Shown piece after piece: positions 8,370 through 16,283 of a DNA stretch of 64,000 bases. The notes beneath the pieces are model-generated. The model made no database searches and had not been told where the DNA came from. It saw only the letters and a list, made by a program, of their open reading frames with translations. The translations under genes were made by a program, and so were the position numbers. Within the stretch, counting starts at the first letter, position 1. The number at the start of each line of letters is the position of its first letter. This DNA is from Labedella gwakjiensis. GTDB taxonomy: Bacteria; Actinomycetota; Actinomycetes; Actinomycetales; Microbacteriaceae. The stretch is taken from positions 1,302,001 through 1,366,000 of the forward strand of contig NZ_PYAU01000001.1 of NCBI RefSeq assembly GCF_003014675.1, read 5' to 3'.

Positions 8370-9394
8370 CGTCCGGCCTTTCCGGTGATCGCCCCGGCGG
8401 TGTCGCGCCGGAGCACGTACCGCTGATAGATGAGGGCGACGACGAGTGAGATGAGGAACAGCACGACGGCGACGGCGTTGCCGTACCCGAAGTTGCCCGA
8501 GTTGCGACCATTCGTGACGAGGTAGGTCGCCATCGTGGAGGTCCCAGCCGTCGACGAGACGTACTGGCCCCAGATGATGTAGACGAGGTCGAACAGCTGG
8601 AGCGCTCCGATGATGGAGAGGAACGCCCAGATGCGCAGCGTCGGAGCGAGCAGCGGCAGGACGATGAGCCGCTGGATCTGCCAGTAGGAGGCGCCGTCGA
8701 TCGCCGCGGCCTCCGACAGCTCCTCGGGGATGCCCTGCAGTCCCGCGAGGAACAGGATCACCGCGAAGCCGATGTACTTCCAGGTGATGATCGCCATGAG
8801 TGTCCAGATGGCGATGTCGGGGTTCGAGAGCCAGTCCTGCTGGGCCGACTCGAGACCGAGCTTCTCGAGCAGTCCGTTGACGGCGCCGTTCGTCTGGAGC
8901 ATGAGGCTCCAGCCCGTTCCCACGACGACCTCGGAGATCACGTACGGCACGAAGATGAGGACGCGGATGATCGACTGTCCGCGCAGCTTCTGGTTGAGGA
9001 GGAGCGCGAGCAGGATGGCGACGGGCCCCTGGAGCACGAGCGAGAGCACGACGATGATCGCGTTGTGACGGAGCGCGTCGTGGAACGTGGGGTCCTGCAG
9101 GATCGTCAGGTAGTTGCGGAACCCCACGAAGTCGGTGGGTACGCCGAAGCCCTGCCAGCTGAAGAAGCCGTAGTAGGCGGCCATCACGATCGGGAAGATC
9201 ACGAAGCCGAGGAAGACGATGAGGGCGGGGCCGACGAGCACCGCGATCTCGAGCCGGGCGCCCCAGGCGCGGCCGCGCACCCCGACGGGGCTGGGCGGCG
9301 GCGACTGGGGACCCGCGCCCCGGAGGGCGCCGCCAGTGGCGACGCCCGCCGGGGTGTTCGCCTCGTTCGACGAACCGACCGGGGTCTGCAACAT
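8366..9394 (-). CDS. Sugar ABC transporter permease (MalF type)
   Basis: This 342-residue membrane permease has a proline/glycine-rich cytoplasmic lead of about 45 residues, then six hydrophobic segments. The EAA loop is EAAAIDGASYWQIQRLIVLP. The typical MalF-like stretch FYGFFSWQGFG-like (AAYYGFFSWQGFG) follows the first membrane segment. Only five bases separate it from the binding-protein gene upstream. It overlaps the second permease by four bases, so the operon is tightly coupled. Confidence 0.9.
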   Translation of the reverse strand: MLQTPVGSSNEANTPAGVATGGALRGAGPQSPPPSPVGVRGRAWGARLEIAVLVGPALIVFLGFVIFPIVMAAYYGFFSWQGFGVPTDFVGFRNYLTILQDPTFHDALRHNAIIVVLSLVLQGPVAILLALLLNQKLRGQSIIRVLIFVPYVISEVVVGTGWSLMLQTNGAVNGLLEKLGLESAQQDWLSNPDIAIWTLMAIITWKYIGFAVILFLAGLQGIPEELSEAAAIDGASYWQIQRLIVLPLLAPTLRIWAFLSIIGALQLFDLVYIIWGQYVSSTAGTSTMATYLVTNGRNSGNFGYGNAVAVVLFLISLVVALIYQRYVLRRDTAGAITGKAGR

Positions 9395-9399
9395 GAGCG

Positions 9400-10689
9400 C
9401 TATGCCTTCGCCGCGGCGGCGTTGACGGCTTCCACGAGCTGCTCAGGCGTGCTCTTGCCCGCCAGGAGGTCGACGACGCCCACGTTCAGCGCGTTGCCGA
9501 CGTTGAGGCCGTAGACCGTGTCGAGCCACTGCGAGACGTACGGGGCCGCGTTGTACGACTCCAGGATGGACTGCAGGTACGGCTCGGTGACGGCTTCCTG
9601 GGCGACCGTGTTCACGGGCGGCGCATTGAACGCCTTGTAGTAGTTCTCCTGCACGTCGCTCGTGGCGAGGTAGTTCAGGAAGTCCGCGCACTCCGTGGGA
9701 GCGGTCGCCGAGCAGGAGTAGCCGTCGACGCCACCGAGGATCGCGCCCTCGCCACCGTCACCGCCCTCGACCTCGGGGAACGGGAACCAGGAGAGGTCGG
9801 GGAGCGGCTGCTCGTCCGGGGTCAGCGAGGCGATCACGCCGGGGTTCCAGGCACCCATGAGCTCCATACCGGCCTGGTGGTTGGCGAGGAGTCCTGCAGA
9901 GCTTCCGGCGCCCTGCTGGGCGGCGGTCGTGAGGAAGCCCTCGTTGAAGGGCTCGGTAGCGGCGAAGTCCTCGAGGTCCTCGCCTGCGCGGACCCAGCAG
10001 TCGTCGTCGAAGTTCATCGTGTCGGCTGCCTCGGCGAGCGTGTCCTGGCTGCACTCGCGGAGAGCGAAGAAGTAGTACCAGTGCGCGGCGGGCCAAGCGT
10101 CCTTCGCACCGAGGGCGATCGGCTGCACGCCGGAGTCCTTGAGCGCCGAGACGGCGTCGTCGAGCTCGTCCATCGTCGTCGGCGCCGCGGTGATGCCGGC
10201 GTCGTCGAAGAGGTCCTGGCTGTAGAAGATGCCGCCGGGGAGAACGGCGACGGGCATCGCGTAGACCTTGTCGTCGAGCGAGTTCGCGGAGAACGAGCCC
10301 TCGGGGATCTCGGTCGTCGCCTCGTCCGAGAGGAGGTCGGTGAGGTCCATGAGCTGACCGGCCGCGACCATCGCGGCCATCTTGCCGCCGCCGCGCTGGA
10401 GGAAGACGTCGGGGGCGTCGCCCGAGTTGAGGGCGGTCTGGAGCTTGCCGTCGAGGTCTTCGTTCTGGATCGCCTGGGCTTCGATCGTGACGCCCGGGTT
10501 CTCCGCCTCGAAGTCGGCGATGGTCTGGTCCCAGAATTCCTGTCCCGGACCAGTGGTGGAGTTCTGCCAGAGCGTCATCGAGACGCTGCCGTCGGAGGAC
10601 CCGCCGCCGTCGTCCGTGGAACACGCACTGAGCGCGAGTCCCGCGAGGAGGAGGGCGGAGGATCCGGCGAGGATCTTGGTGGCCTTCAT
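9400..10689 (-). CDS. Sugar ABC transporter substrate-binding lipoprotein
   Basis: This 429-residue family-1 solute-binding lipoprotein has a signal peptide with lipobox ALSAC at about residue 24, followed by a flexible Ser/Gly/Asp linker. Recognisable parts include SMTLWQNSTTGPGQEFWDQT at the mature N-terminus and QRGGGKMAAMVAAGQL. As first gene of the GH3 operon it recruits the sugar that the GH3 enzyme later cleaves. The start at 10689 is fixed by the signal peptide. The open frame continues upstream through the divergent repressor and is not used. It is likely repressed by the LacI protein encoded divergently. Confidence 0.92.
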   Translation of the reverse strand: MKATKILAGSSALLLAGLALSACSTDDGGGSSDGSVSMTLWQNSTTGPGQEFWDQTIADFEAENPGVTIEAQAIQNEDLDGKLQTALNSGDAPDVFLQRGGGKMAAMVAAGQLMDLTDLLSDEATTEIPEGSFSANSLDDKVYAMPVAVLPGGIFYSQDLFDDAGITAAPTTMDELDDAVSALKDSGVQPIALGAKDAWPAAHWYYFFALRECSQDTLAEAADTMNFDDDCWVRAGEDLEDFAATEPFNEGFLTTAAQQGAGSSAGLLANHQAGMELMGAWNPGVIASLTPDEQPLPDLSWFPFPEVEGGDGGEGAILGGVDGYSCSATAPTECADFLNYLATSDVQENYYKAFNAPPVNTVAQEAVTEPYLQSILESYNAAPYVSQWLDTVYGLNVGNALNVGVVDLLAGKSTPEQLVEAVNAAAAKA

Positions 10690-10856
10690 GAATGTTTCGA
10701 CCTGTTCTCTTCGTTGAGCGGTGTGTCCCGGGGGATCACCAAGGGGGGAGTGAATCCGTGCCCTCTCGGGCGGCGCTGTCCGGGCGGGCGCCGGCAACTC
10801 TGCTGTGGGCGTCCCCTCGGACGGTGAAAGTCTCACCCGGCCAGAAAATAGTGTCA

Positions 10857-10874
10857 AACGTTTTCGAAAACATT
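10857..10874. promoter_or_regulatory. LacI-type operator between GH3 operon and repressor
   Basis: An 18-base inverted repeat, AACGTTTTC-GAAAACATT, has one mismatch and a central CG, the form typical of LacI/GalR operators. It lies in an AT-rich island of the 198-base divergent region, 14 bases before the repressor start and about 170 bases before the binding-protein gene. It probably controls both directions, giving autoregulation of the repressor and induction of the beta-glucoside operon. Confidence 0.75.
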
Positions 10875-10887
10875 TTCCAAAGGGCGT

Positions 10888-11898
10888 ATGGTGACCTCCA
10901 TGCCACCTCGCCCCACGATCCACGACGTCGCAGCGGCCGCCGGCGTCTCCGTCGCCACGGTGTCGAAGGCGGTCAACGGCCGCTACGGGATCGCCGCGGC
11001 CACCGCGCAGAGGGTCCTCGACGCCGTGCAGGAGCTCGGATACGAGTCGAGTCTCGTGGCGAGCTCGATGCGATCGCACCGGACGGGCGTCATCGGGGTG
11101 CTCGTGGCCGACTTCGAGCCGTTCAGCGCCGAGATCCTCAAGGGCGTCGGCGCCGCGCTGCACGATTCGCGCTACGACCTGCTCGCCTACAGCGGCACCC
11201 GCCAGCGCGACAGCGAGGGCTGGGAGCGGCGCTCCCTCAGCCGATTGAGCGGCACCCTCATCGACGGCGCGATCATGGTGACGCCCACCGTCGTGGGGGC
11301 GTCGACCGAGATCCCCGTCGTGGCGATCGACCCGCACACCGGCCGCGCCGACCTTCCCACCGTGGAGTCGGACAGCTTCACAGGAGCGATGCAGGCGACC
11401 CGGCATCTCATCGAACTCGGGCACCGTCGCATCGGATTCCTCGCCGGACGCCCGGACCTGCGGTCGTCGATCGCGCGCGACGCCGGCTACCGGCGCGCGC
11501 TCGTGGAGGCGGGCATCCCCGTGGATCCGGCGCTCATCCGCGTGGGCATGTACCTGCAGGACGCCTCTCGCGAACCGGCCGAGGCTCTCCTGTCGCTCCC
11601 CGACCGACCGACCGCCGTGTTCGCCGCGAACGACCTCATGGCCATCGCGACCATCGAGGTGGCGTCTCGGCGTGGACTCGCGGTTCCGCACGACCTGTCC
11701 GTCGTGGGGTTCGACGACGTCCCGGAGGCGTCGCGACTGAACCCGGCGCTCACCACGATCCGCCAGCCCATGCAGAACCTCGGCGGCACCGCCGTGCAGA
11801 TGCTCATCGCCCTCATGGCCGGAGAGCAGCCCGACCACCTGCACGTCCGCCTCCCCACCCGTCTGGTCCGTCGTGCGACGACGGCTCCACCCGCCTGA
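10888..11898 (+). CDS. LacI-family transcriptional repressor
   Basis: This 336-residue regulator has an N-terminal helix-turn-helix (TIHDVAAAAGVSVATVSKAV) and a hinge helix ending at LVASSMRSHRTG. A periplasmic-binding-like sugar-sensing domain carries the family patterns FLAGRPDL, PTAVFAANDLMAIA and VVGFDDVPEA. It is divergent from the beta-glucoside operon with a palindromic operator close to its own start. GTG at 10891 or ATG at 10900 are alternative starts, given the short distance from aaaggg to 10888. It probably senses a beta-glucoside or its breakdown product. Confidence 0.9.
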   Translation: MVTSMPPRPTIHDVAAAAGVSVATVSKAVNGRYGIAAATAQRVLDAVQELGYESSLVASSMRSHRTGVIGVLVADFEPFSAEILKGVGAALHDSRYDLLAYSGTRQRDSEGWERRSLSRLSGTLIDGAIMVTPTVVGASTEIPVVAIDPHTGRADLPTVESDSFTGAMQATRHLIELGHRRIGFLAGRPDLRSSIARDAGYRRALVEAGIPVDPALIRVGMYLQDASREPAEALLSLPDRPTAVFAANDLMAIATIEVASRRGLAVPHDLSVVGFDDVPEASRLNPALTTIRQPMQNLGGTAVQMLIALMAGEQPDHLHVRLPTRLVRRATTAPPA

Positions 11899-11957
11899 CC
11901 GTCCTCGAACGGTCCGTCGCCGCGCGCGTCGACGCCGGAACCGGACACAATGAGACG

Positions 11958-12575
11958 GTGACGACACCACCAGCACTTGCCCCTCGTCGGCACCGCATGT
12001 GGGTCCTCCCCCTGCTCGCCATCCCGGCGGTCATCCTCGCGGCGGTGGTCGTCACCCTCGCGCTCCGCTCCGTCGGTCCACCGCGCGAGCTGACCAGGGC
12101 CGTCTTCGTCATGATGCTCGTCGGCATCGCCGCGGCCCTCGTCGTCCTCGTCGTGTCGATCGTGAGGTTCGCGCGCAGGCCGCCGACACCGCGTGCCGTC
12201 CGTCCGCCCGGTCTCTCCCAGAAGCTGTCGGCGGAAGACGCGGAGCGGCGCGGCCTCACACCCGAGGAGTACGGCGTCTACAAGGGCGACGTCGGCAGCA
12301 TCGTCACACCGGTCAACTCGGCGGGCGGCCTGCTGTTCCTCGCGGTCCTCCTGTCCGTCATCAACGCCTTCGTCCTCGTGCTCGTCGGCGTCCTCATCGC
12401 CCAGGCGAACGGGATCCTCGCGCGGAACCCGGACGACAGCGATCTGGGTCCGGTCGAGTGGGGCTTCCTCGTGCTCTCGCTGCTCTCGGTCCCGGTCGCG
12501 TGGCGCTACTACCTCATCGAACGCCGGGCGCAGAAGCTGCGCGTCTCACGCGGTCTGCCGCCGATCCTCCGCTGA
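11958..12575 (+). CDS. Small integral membrane protein of unknown function
   Basis: This 205-residue protein has four hydrophobic segments: two near the N-terminus (LPLLAIPAVILAAVVVTLAL and a following one) and two near the C-terminus. A conserved-looking soluble stretch lies between (EDAERRGLTPEEYGVYKGDV). A GTG start at 11958 gives a full-length protein; ATG at 11998 would remove 13 residues. It follows the LacI gene by 59 bases but has no evident link with sugar use. No family was recognised. Confidence 0.65.
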   Translation: MTTPPALAPRRHRMWVLPLLAIPAVILAAVVVTLALRSVGPPRELTRAVFVMMLVGIAAALVVLVVSIVRFARRPPTPRAVRPPGLSQKLSAEDAERRGLTPEEYGVYKGDVGSIVTPVNSAGGLLFLAVLLSVINAFVLVLVGVLIAQANGILARNPDDSDLGPVEWGFLVLSLLSVPVAWRYYLIERRAQKLRVSRGLPPILR

Positions 12576-12596
12576 CACTCCGGAGACAGCGCCGGG

Positions 12597-12755
12597 TCAC
12601 GGCGCTACGCATTCCTCGTCGGTCACGTCCACGTCGAGGCTGATCTTCGTGATGTCCTTGTCCCAGATGTCGATGACCGCTCCGTCCTCGCCGGCCGCGC
12701 TCAGCCGCCGCCCTCGACCCCCGCGTCCGTTGAACGGTCCTGTGTTCACGTCCAT
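12597..12755 (-). CDS. Small hypothetical protein, 52 residues
   Basis: A short open frame runs from ATG at 12755 to TGA at 12597, with a ggggggaa stretch about eight bases before the ATG as a possible ribosome site. The peptide begins MDVNTGPFNGRGGRGRRLS and ends in an acidic, beta-like stretch (ITKISLDVDVTDEECVAP). It is convergent with the membrane protein gene and fills most of an otherwise empty 354-base gap. Codon third positions are strongly GC in this frame. No family was recognised, and it may be a chance frame. Confidence 0.42.
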   Translation of the reverse strand: MDVNTGPFNGRGGRGRRLSAAGEDGAVIDIWDKDITKISLDVDVTDEECVAP

Positions 12756-12840
12756 CGCCGACTTCCCCCCGACCGTCCGATTCCGTCCCCGACGCGTATC
12801 GGCCGCACGGGTCGTCGCGACCGTTCAGGTCGACGAGGTC

Positions 12841-12880
12841 TTGACAAGCGATATTCGGCGATATATCTTTGAGCTATCGC
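12841..12880 (+). promoter_or_regulatory. PadR gene promoter with overlapping palindromic operator
   Basis: A consensus-like TTGACA at 12841-12846 is followed after 15-16 bases by TATATC/ATATCT at about 12862-12868. The same stretch holds repeated gcgatat motifs, with agcgatatt, gcgatatat and the inverted gctatcgc. This looks like the symmetric AT-rich operator used by PadR proteins. A repressor bound here would block its own promoter. A ribosome site, gaaagga, lies at about 12917. Confidence 0.65.
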
Positions 12881-12929
12881 GACCGGGTCGGTCGCGATCC
12901 CAAAACCACTTCGACCGAAAGGAGCGCTC

Positions 12930-13556
12930 ATGCGCCCCCACACCCACGACCACAACGACAGCCATGACAACGAACACGACGACCGTCGCGCCTTCGGCTT
13001 CCGTCCCGGCCACCCCCGCAGGGGACCCGGCGGACCCCAGGGCGGCTTCGGCTTCGGTCCCGGATTCGGCGGCTTCGGCCCCGGATTCGGTCCCGGCCGC
13101 CCGGGCCGCGGACGCGGACGGGCCCGCCGCGGCGACGTCCGGCTCGCGATCCTGTCCCTCCTCTCCGACGGTCCCTCGAACGGCTACGGCCTGATCAAGA
13201 GCATCGCCGACCGCAGCGAGGGCACCTGGCGTCCGAGCCCCGGCTCCGTCTACCCCACGCTGCAGCAGCTCGTCGACGAGGACCTCATCGTCGCCGACGA
13301 GTCGGGCTCGAAGAGCGTCTACGCGCTCAGCGAGGCCGGCACCGCCTACGTCGCCGAGAACGCTGAGGCGATCGAAGCGGCCTGGGCCGCCACCACCGAC
13401 AAGACGGAGGGTGAGGACGCGTTCCAGACCAGCCTCATGAAGCTCATGGGCGTCGTGAAGCCGCTCATGCACGACGCGACCGACGCCCAGCGCACGGCCG
13501 CGGCGGAGAAGCTCGACGAGACCCGTCGTGCCCTCTACGCGATCCTCGCCGACTGA
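12930..13556 (+). CDS. PadR-family regulator with His- and Gly-rich N-terminus
   Basis: This 208-residue protein has a winged helix-turn-helix of the PadR family at about residues 68-150 (AILSLLSDGPSNGYGLIKSI, then PSPGSVYPTLQQL and the acidic wing). A C-terminal helical dimerisation part follows. The first 65 residues are unusual. They begin with a His/Asp-rich string (HTHDHNDSHDNEHDD) and continue with Gly-Phe-Pro repeats such as FGFGPGFGGFGPG. Such histidine clusters can bind metal ions, but that is inference. PadR regulators repress stress or efflux genes, and here none is adjacent except itself. The gene is probably autoregulated. Confidence 0.88.
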   Translation: MRPHTHDHNDSHDNEHDDRRAFGFRPGHPRRGPGGPQGGFGFGPGFGGFGPGFGPGRPGRGRGRARRGDVRLAILSLLSDGPSNGYGLIKSIADRSEGTWRPSPGSVYPTLQQLVDEDLIVADESGSKSVYALSEAGTAYVAENAEAIEAAWAATTDKTEGEDAFQTSLMKLMGVVKPLMHDATDAQRTAAAEKLDETRRALYAILAD

Positions 13557-13595
13557 CCCTCGGCCCCGGCGGTGACCCCGCCGAGCGCTACACAT

Positions 13596-13635
13596 ACAGC
13601 CGAGCGCGCCACGATCTCGTGGCGCGCTCGGCTGT
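13596..13635. terminator. Bidirectional hairpin between convergent PadR and pdxY genes
   Basis: A perfect 40-base palindrome has 19-base arms (acagccgagcgcgccacga) around TC. It sits midway between the ends of padR (13556) and pdxY (13666). No strong uridine tract follows on either side, so it would act as a GC-rich bidirectional terminator or an mRNA end-protecting hairpin. Confidence 0.75.
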
Positions 13636-13665
13636 TCCTGTCGCGCTCGGCGACGTCCGGCCGGG

Positions 13666-14517
13666 TCAGCGGACGCGGGCCGCCGTGAACTGCATGCGCG
13701 GGTTCGCGTAGAACTCCTGCGCCTCCACGAGCTGCAGCTCGCGCTCACCCGAGCGGTACGTCAGGTCGATGAGGTCGAAGATGCTCGACGCCGTGCGCTC
13801 GAGAGCGGTCTGCGCCGAGCCCGTCTCGCGGTAGTGGGCCGTGAAGAGCGCAGCCGTCACATCGCCCGAGCCGTTCGCCTTGATCGGCAGCTGCGGCGTC
13901 GCCACGAGCCAGGCGCCGTCGTCGTCCACCGCGAGCATCTCGATCGTCTCCGGATCGCGGTCCGGACGCTCGACGCTCGTCACGAGCACGATCGACGGAC
14001 CCATCGCGCGGGCGAGATCCACGGATTCGAGCGTCGATTCGAGGTCCGCCGGCTCCGTGCCGGTGAGGAACCCGAGCTCGAACTGGTTCGGCGTGATGAG
14101 GTCGGCGGCCGGTACCACGCGCTCGCGCAGGAGGATCGGGATCTCAGGAGCGACGAAGCAGCCGGACTTCGCGTTGCCCATGACGGGGTCGCAGGCATAG
14201 ATCGCCGAGGGGTTCGCCTCCTTCACCCGGCGGACCGCATCCACGATCACGTCGCCGATGCCGACGCCACCCTGGTACCCGGACAGCACGGCGTCGATCT
14301 GCGGGAACACGCCCCGGTCCTCGATGCCCGTGATCACGTCGGCGACCTGCTCCGGCGAGATGAGCGGCCCGCGCCACGCGCCGTATCCGGTGTGGTTCGA
14401 GAAGTTGACGGTGTAGACCGGCAGCACCTCCACGCCGATGCGCTGGAGGGGGAACACGGCGGCCGAGTTGCCGACGTGCCCGTAGGCGACGGCCGACTGG
14501 ATCGACAGGATCTTCAT
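13666..14517 (-). CDS. pdxY: Pyridoxal kinase PdxY
   Basis: This 283-residue kinase phosphorylates pyridoxal with ATP to give pyridoxal 5'-phosphate in the B6 salvage pathway. Family patterns are the N-terminal ILSIQSAVAYGHVGNSAA, then FSNHTGYGAWRG and YACDPVMGNAKSGCFV. ITPNQFELGFLTG follows, and the anion-hole/catalytic-base motif KANGSGDVTAALF has the aspartate expected to activate the substrate hydroxyl. Length is normal for the family. It appears to be monocistronic with its own aaggacc ribosome site and a strong hairpin after its stop. Confidence 0.93.
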   Translation of the reverse strand: MKILSIQSAVAYGHVGNSAAVFPLQRIGVEVLPVYTVNFSNHTGYGAWRGPLISPEQVADVITGIEDRGVFPQIDAVLSGYQGGVGIGDVIVDAVRRVKEANPSAIYACDPVMGNAKSGCFVAPEIPILLRERVVPAADLITPNQFELGFLTGTEPADLESTLESVDLARAMGPSIVLVTSVERPDRDPETIEMLAVDDDGAWLVATPQLPIKANGSGDVTAALFTAHYRETGSAQTALERTASSIFDLIDLTYRSGERELQLVEAQEFYANPRMQFTAARVR

Positions 14518-14664
14518 GAGTGCGGGTCCTTCATCACGAGGCGAGCGCCGGTGAGCGGTGACTCACGGGCTGAGAAAAACCCTACGCCCTTCCTGAACCA
14601 CGGCGCTCTCCGCCGCCGTACCGCTTCCACGGTGATCTCGCAGAACCAACGGCGAGAGGGCCGG

Positions 14665-15060
14665 TCACGCGGAGGCGGGCCGCGCGCTCCAGGCCGGCTT
14701 ACCGCCGGCGGCGTTGGACGTGATCGACGTTCCCAGGATGAGGAAGCGCGCCTCGTCCGGCGCGATCGGGCAGTGCTCCACACCGCGCGGCACGATGAAC
14801 ATCTCGCCCGGGTCGAGGGTCACGTCGCGGTCCCGCAGCTGGACGACGAGGCGCCCCGACATCACGAGGAACGTCTCGTCCTGGTCGTCGTGGCTGTGCC
14901 ACAGCGTCGAGCCGGTGCCCTTCGCGACCTTGAGGAGCGTGCCGTTCGCCTCCCCCACGACGCGCTGCGACCAGAATTCGTCGAGGCCGTCGAGCACGGC
15001 CGCGAGATCGACCTTCTCGACCCGGGCGTCGTGCAGATCGGAGGGGGTCGGGTCGGTCAC
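14665..15060 (-). CDS. Cupin-domain protein
   Basis: This 131-residue single-domain cupin has motif 1, LWHSHDDQDETFLVMSGRL, with the expected two histidines and glutamate of a metal site. Motif 2 is PGEMFIVPRGVEHCP, with the third histidine. The fold binds a metal and can be an enzyme or a sensor. It starts with GTG at 15060 preceded by aaggcagga. The 147-base gap to pdxY downstream means co-transcription is uncertain. The reaction is unknown. Confidence 0.85.
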   Translation of the reverse strand: MTDPTPSDLHDARVEKVDLAAVLDGLDEFWSQRVVGEANGTLLKVAKGTGSTLWHSHDDQDETFLVMSGRLVVQLRDRDVTLDPGEMFIVPRGVEHCPIAPDEARFLILGTSITSNAAGGKPAWSARPASA

Positions 15061-15152
15061 GGCGTCCTGCCTTCATCTCGTCGGAACATCCATCGAGCCT
15101 CCCCGCCGTTCAGCGACGGGACAAGAGCCAATCGCGCACCACCGGCTCCATC

Positions 15153-16163
15153 TCAGGACGCGCGGTCGACGCTGCGGCGGACGTGGGAACGGGTCGCAGC
15201 GAAAGCGGCACGGTGCACCTCGTCGATCCCCGGGTATTCGGCGTGTCCGGCGGGCTGCACGTCGAGCTCCAGCTCGGCCCCGTCCCCCCGCTCCTCGGCG
15301 AGCGCAACAGCGTTCGCGACAGCGAACTGCCCGGGAGGCGGGACGGATCGGTCGCGGAGGGCGCACTCCACGCGCACGGGCACGCGCGCGAACGCGGCCG
15401 CGGTCGAGGCGTCGAAGAACCGCAGCACGTCGCGCGCCCCGGGGTGCTCCGCCACGTGGTGTCGAACGCGTTCGCCGCTGCCCTCGCACGGCAGGGCCAA
15501 GCGGATGTCGTACTGGCCGAAGCTCGGCACGATCAACGTGGCGCCGACGACGCGGTCGTCCCACGGGAGTGCGAGCGCTCCGATCCCGCCGCCGAAGCTC
15601 TCTCCGATCGAGTAGAGCGGGAGGTGCGAGCCCGCGATCGCGTGGAGCGCCGACGCGGCGTGCCACAGGTCGACGGCGCACCGGCCAAGCGCGTAGGCGT
15701 CGACCGACTCGATGCCGAAGAGGACGTGGCCGCCCTCGGGCGTCGGGGCGCCGACTCCGGCGTTGAGCGACCCGAGACCGCGAGCCAGGGGGAAGAACGC
15801 GACGGCGTCGTCGGGAACGCGCTCGAAGCCGGGTGCCGCGCGTCCCCCGTAGCCGTGGCCGTGCACGATCCCGACGGCCGCCTCGACCCCGCCGACGGTG
15901 CCGGCGAACCACCCCCGCAGCCGCAGTCCATCCGCCACGACGTGGTCGACGACCGAGACCTCCCGCCCGCCGATCCGGCCGATCGGCGCCGATAGCGGGT
16001 CCGGGTCGACCGCGCGCGCCTCGTCGAACCAGGTCCGCCACCGCTCCTCGAATCCCCTGGGCGGCGGCACAGGCGGCACGGCGAGAAGCGCCGCGAGGTC
16101 GTATCCGTAACCGCCGTCGCCGAGTCCGTCGTCCTGGGGCTCACCACCGATGGGGTCGTTCAT
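15153..16163 (-). CDS. Acetylxylan esterase-family alpha/beta hydrolase
   Basis: This 336-residue protein resembles the acetylxylan esterase/cephalosporin-C deacetylase family (CE7). It has IVHGHGYGGRAAPGFERVPD (a variant of the family RGQG region), the nucleophile elbow SIGESFGGG with the GxSxG serine, a D-containing VECALRDRSVPP segment and a late histidine in PAGHAEYPG. It lacks a signal peptide, so it would act on imported acetylated sugars. It could equally be another short-chain acyl esterase. It is followed by the cupin after 92 bases. Confidence 0.78.
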   Translation of the reverse strand: MNDPIGGEPQDDGLGDGGYGYDLAALLAVPPVPPPRGFEERWRTWFDEARAVDPDPLSAPIGRIGGREVSVVDHVVADGLRLRGWFAGTVGGVEAAVGIVHGHGYGGRAAPGFERVPDDAVAFFPLARGLGSLNAGVGAPTPEGGHVLFGIESVDAYALGRCAVDLWHAASALHAIAGSHLPLYSIGESFGGGIGALALPWDDRVVGATLIVPSFGQYDIRLALPCEGSGERVRHHVAEHPGARDVLRFFDASTAAAFARVPVRVECALRDRSVPPPGQFAVANAVALAEERGDGAELELDVQPAGHAEYPGIDEVHRAAFAATRSHVRRSVDRAS

Positions 16164-16221
16164 GGTCGTCCAGCCTCACGGCTCGGGCGGGTCTCGTCAA
16201 TCGTCCACCAGGGGAACGACG

Positions 16222-16259
16222 AGGACGCGGGCCCGGCTCGAGAGCCGGACCCGCGTCCT
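16222..16259. terminator. GC-rich hairpin after amtB
   Basis: Arms aggacgcggg-ccggctc and its near-complement form a 38-base stem-loop 25 bases beyond the amtB stop. It is suited to end amtB transcription and lies before the esterase gene on the same strand. No uridine tract is visible. Confidence 0.65.
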
Positions 16260-16283
16260 GGAGATGTGTCGTACGAGTGGTGA

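Noticed and set aside
7480-8511. N-terminal extension of the GH3 enzyme
   Set aside because: The extension is a shadow of the permease gene; the start at 7479 overlaps the permease stop as expected for coupling.
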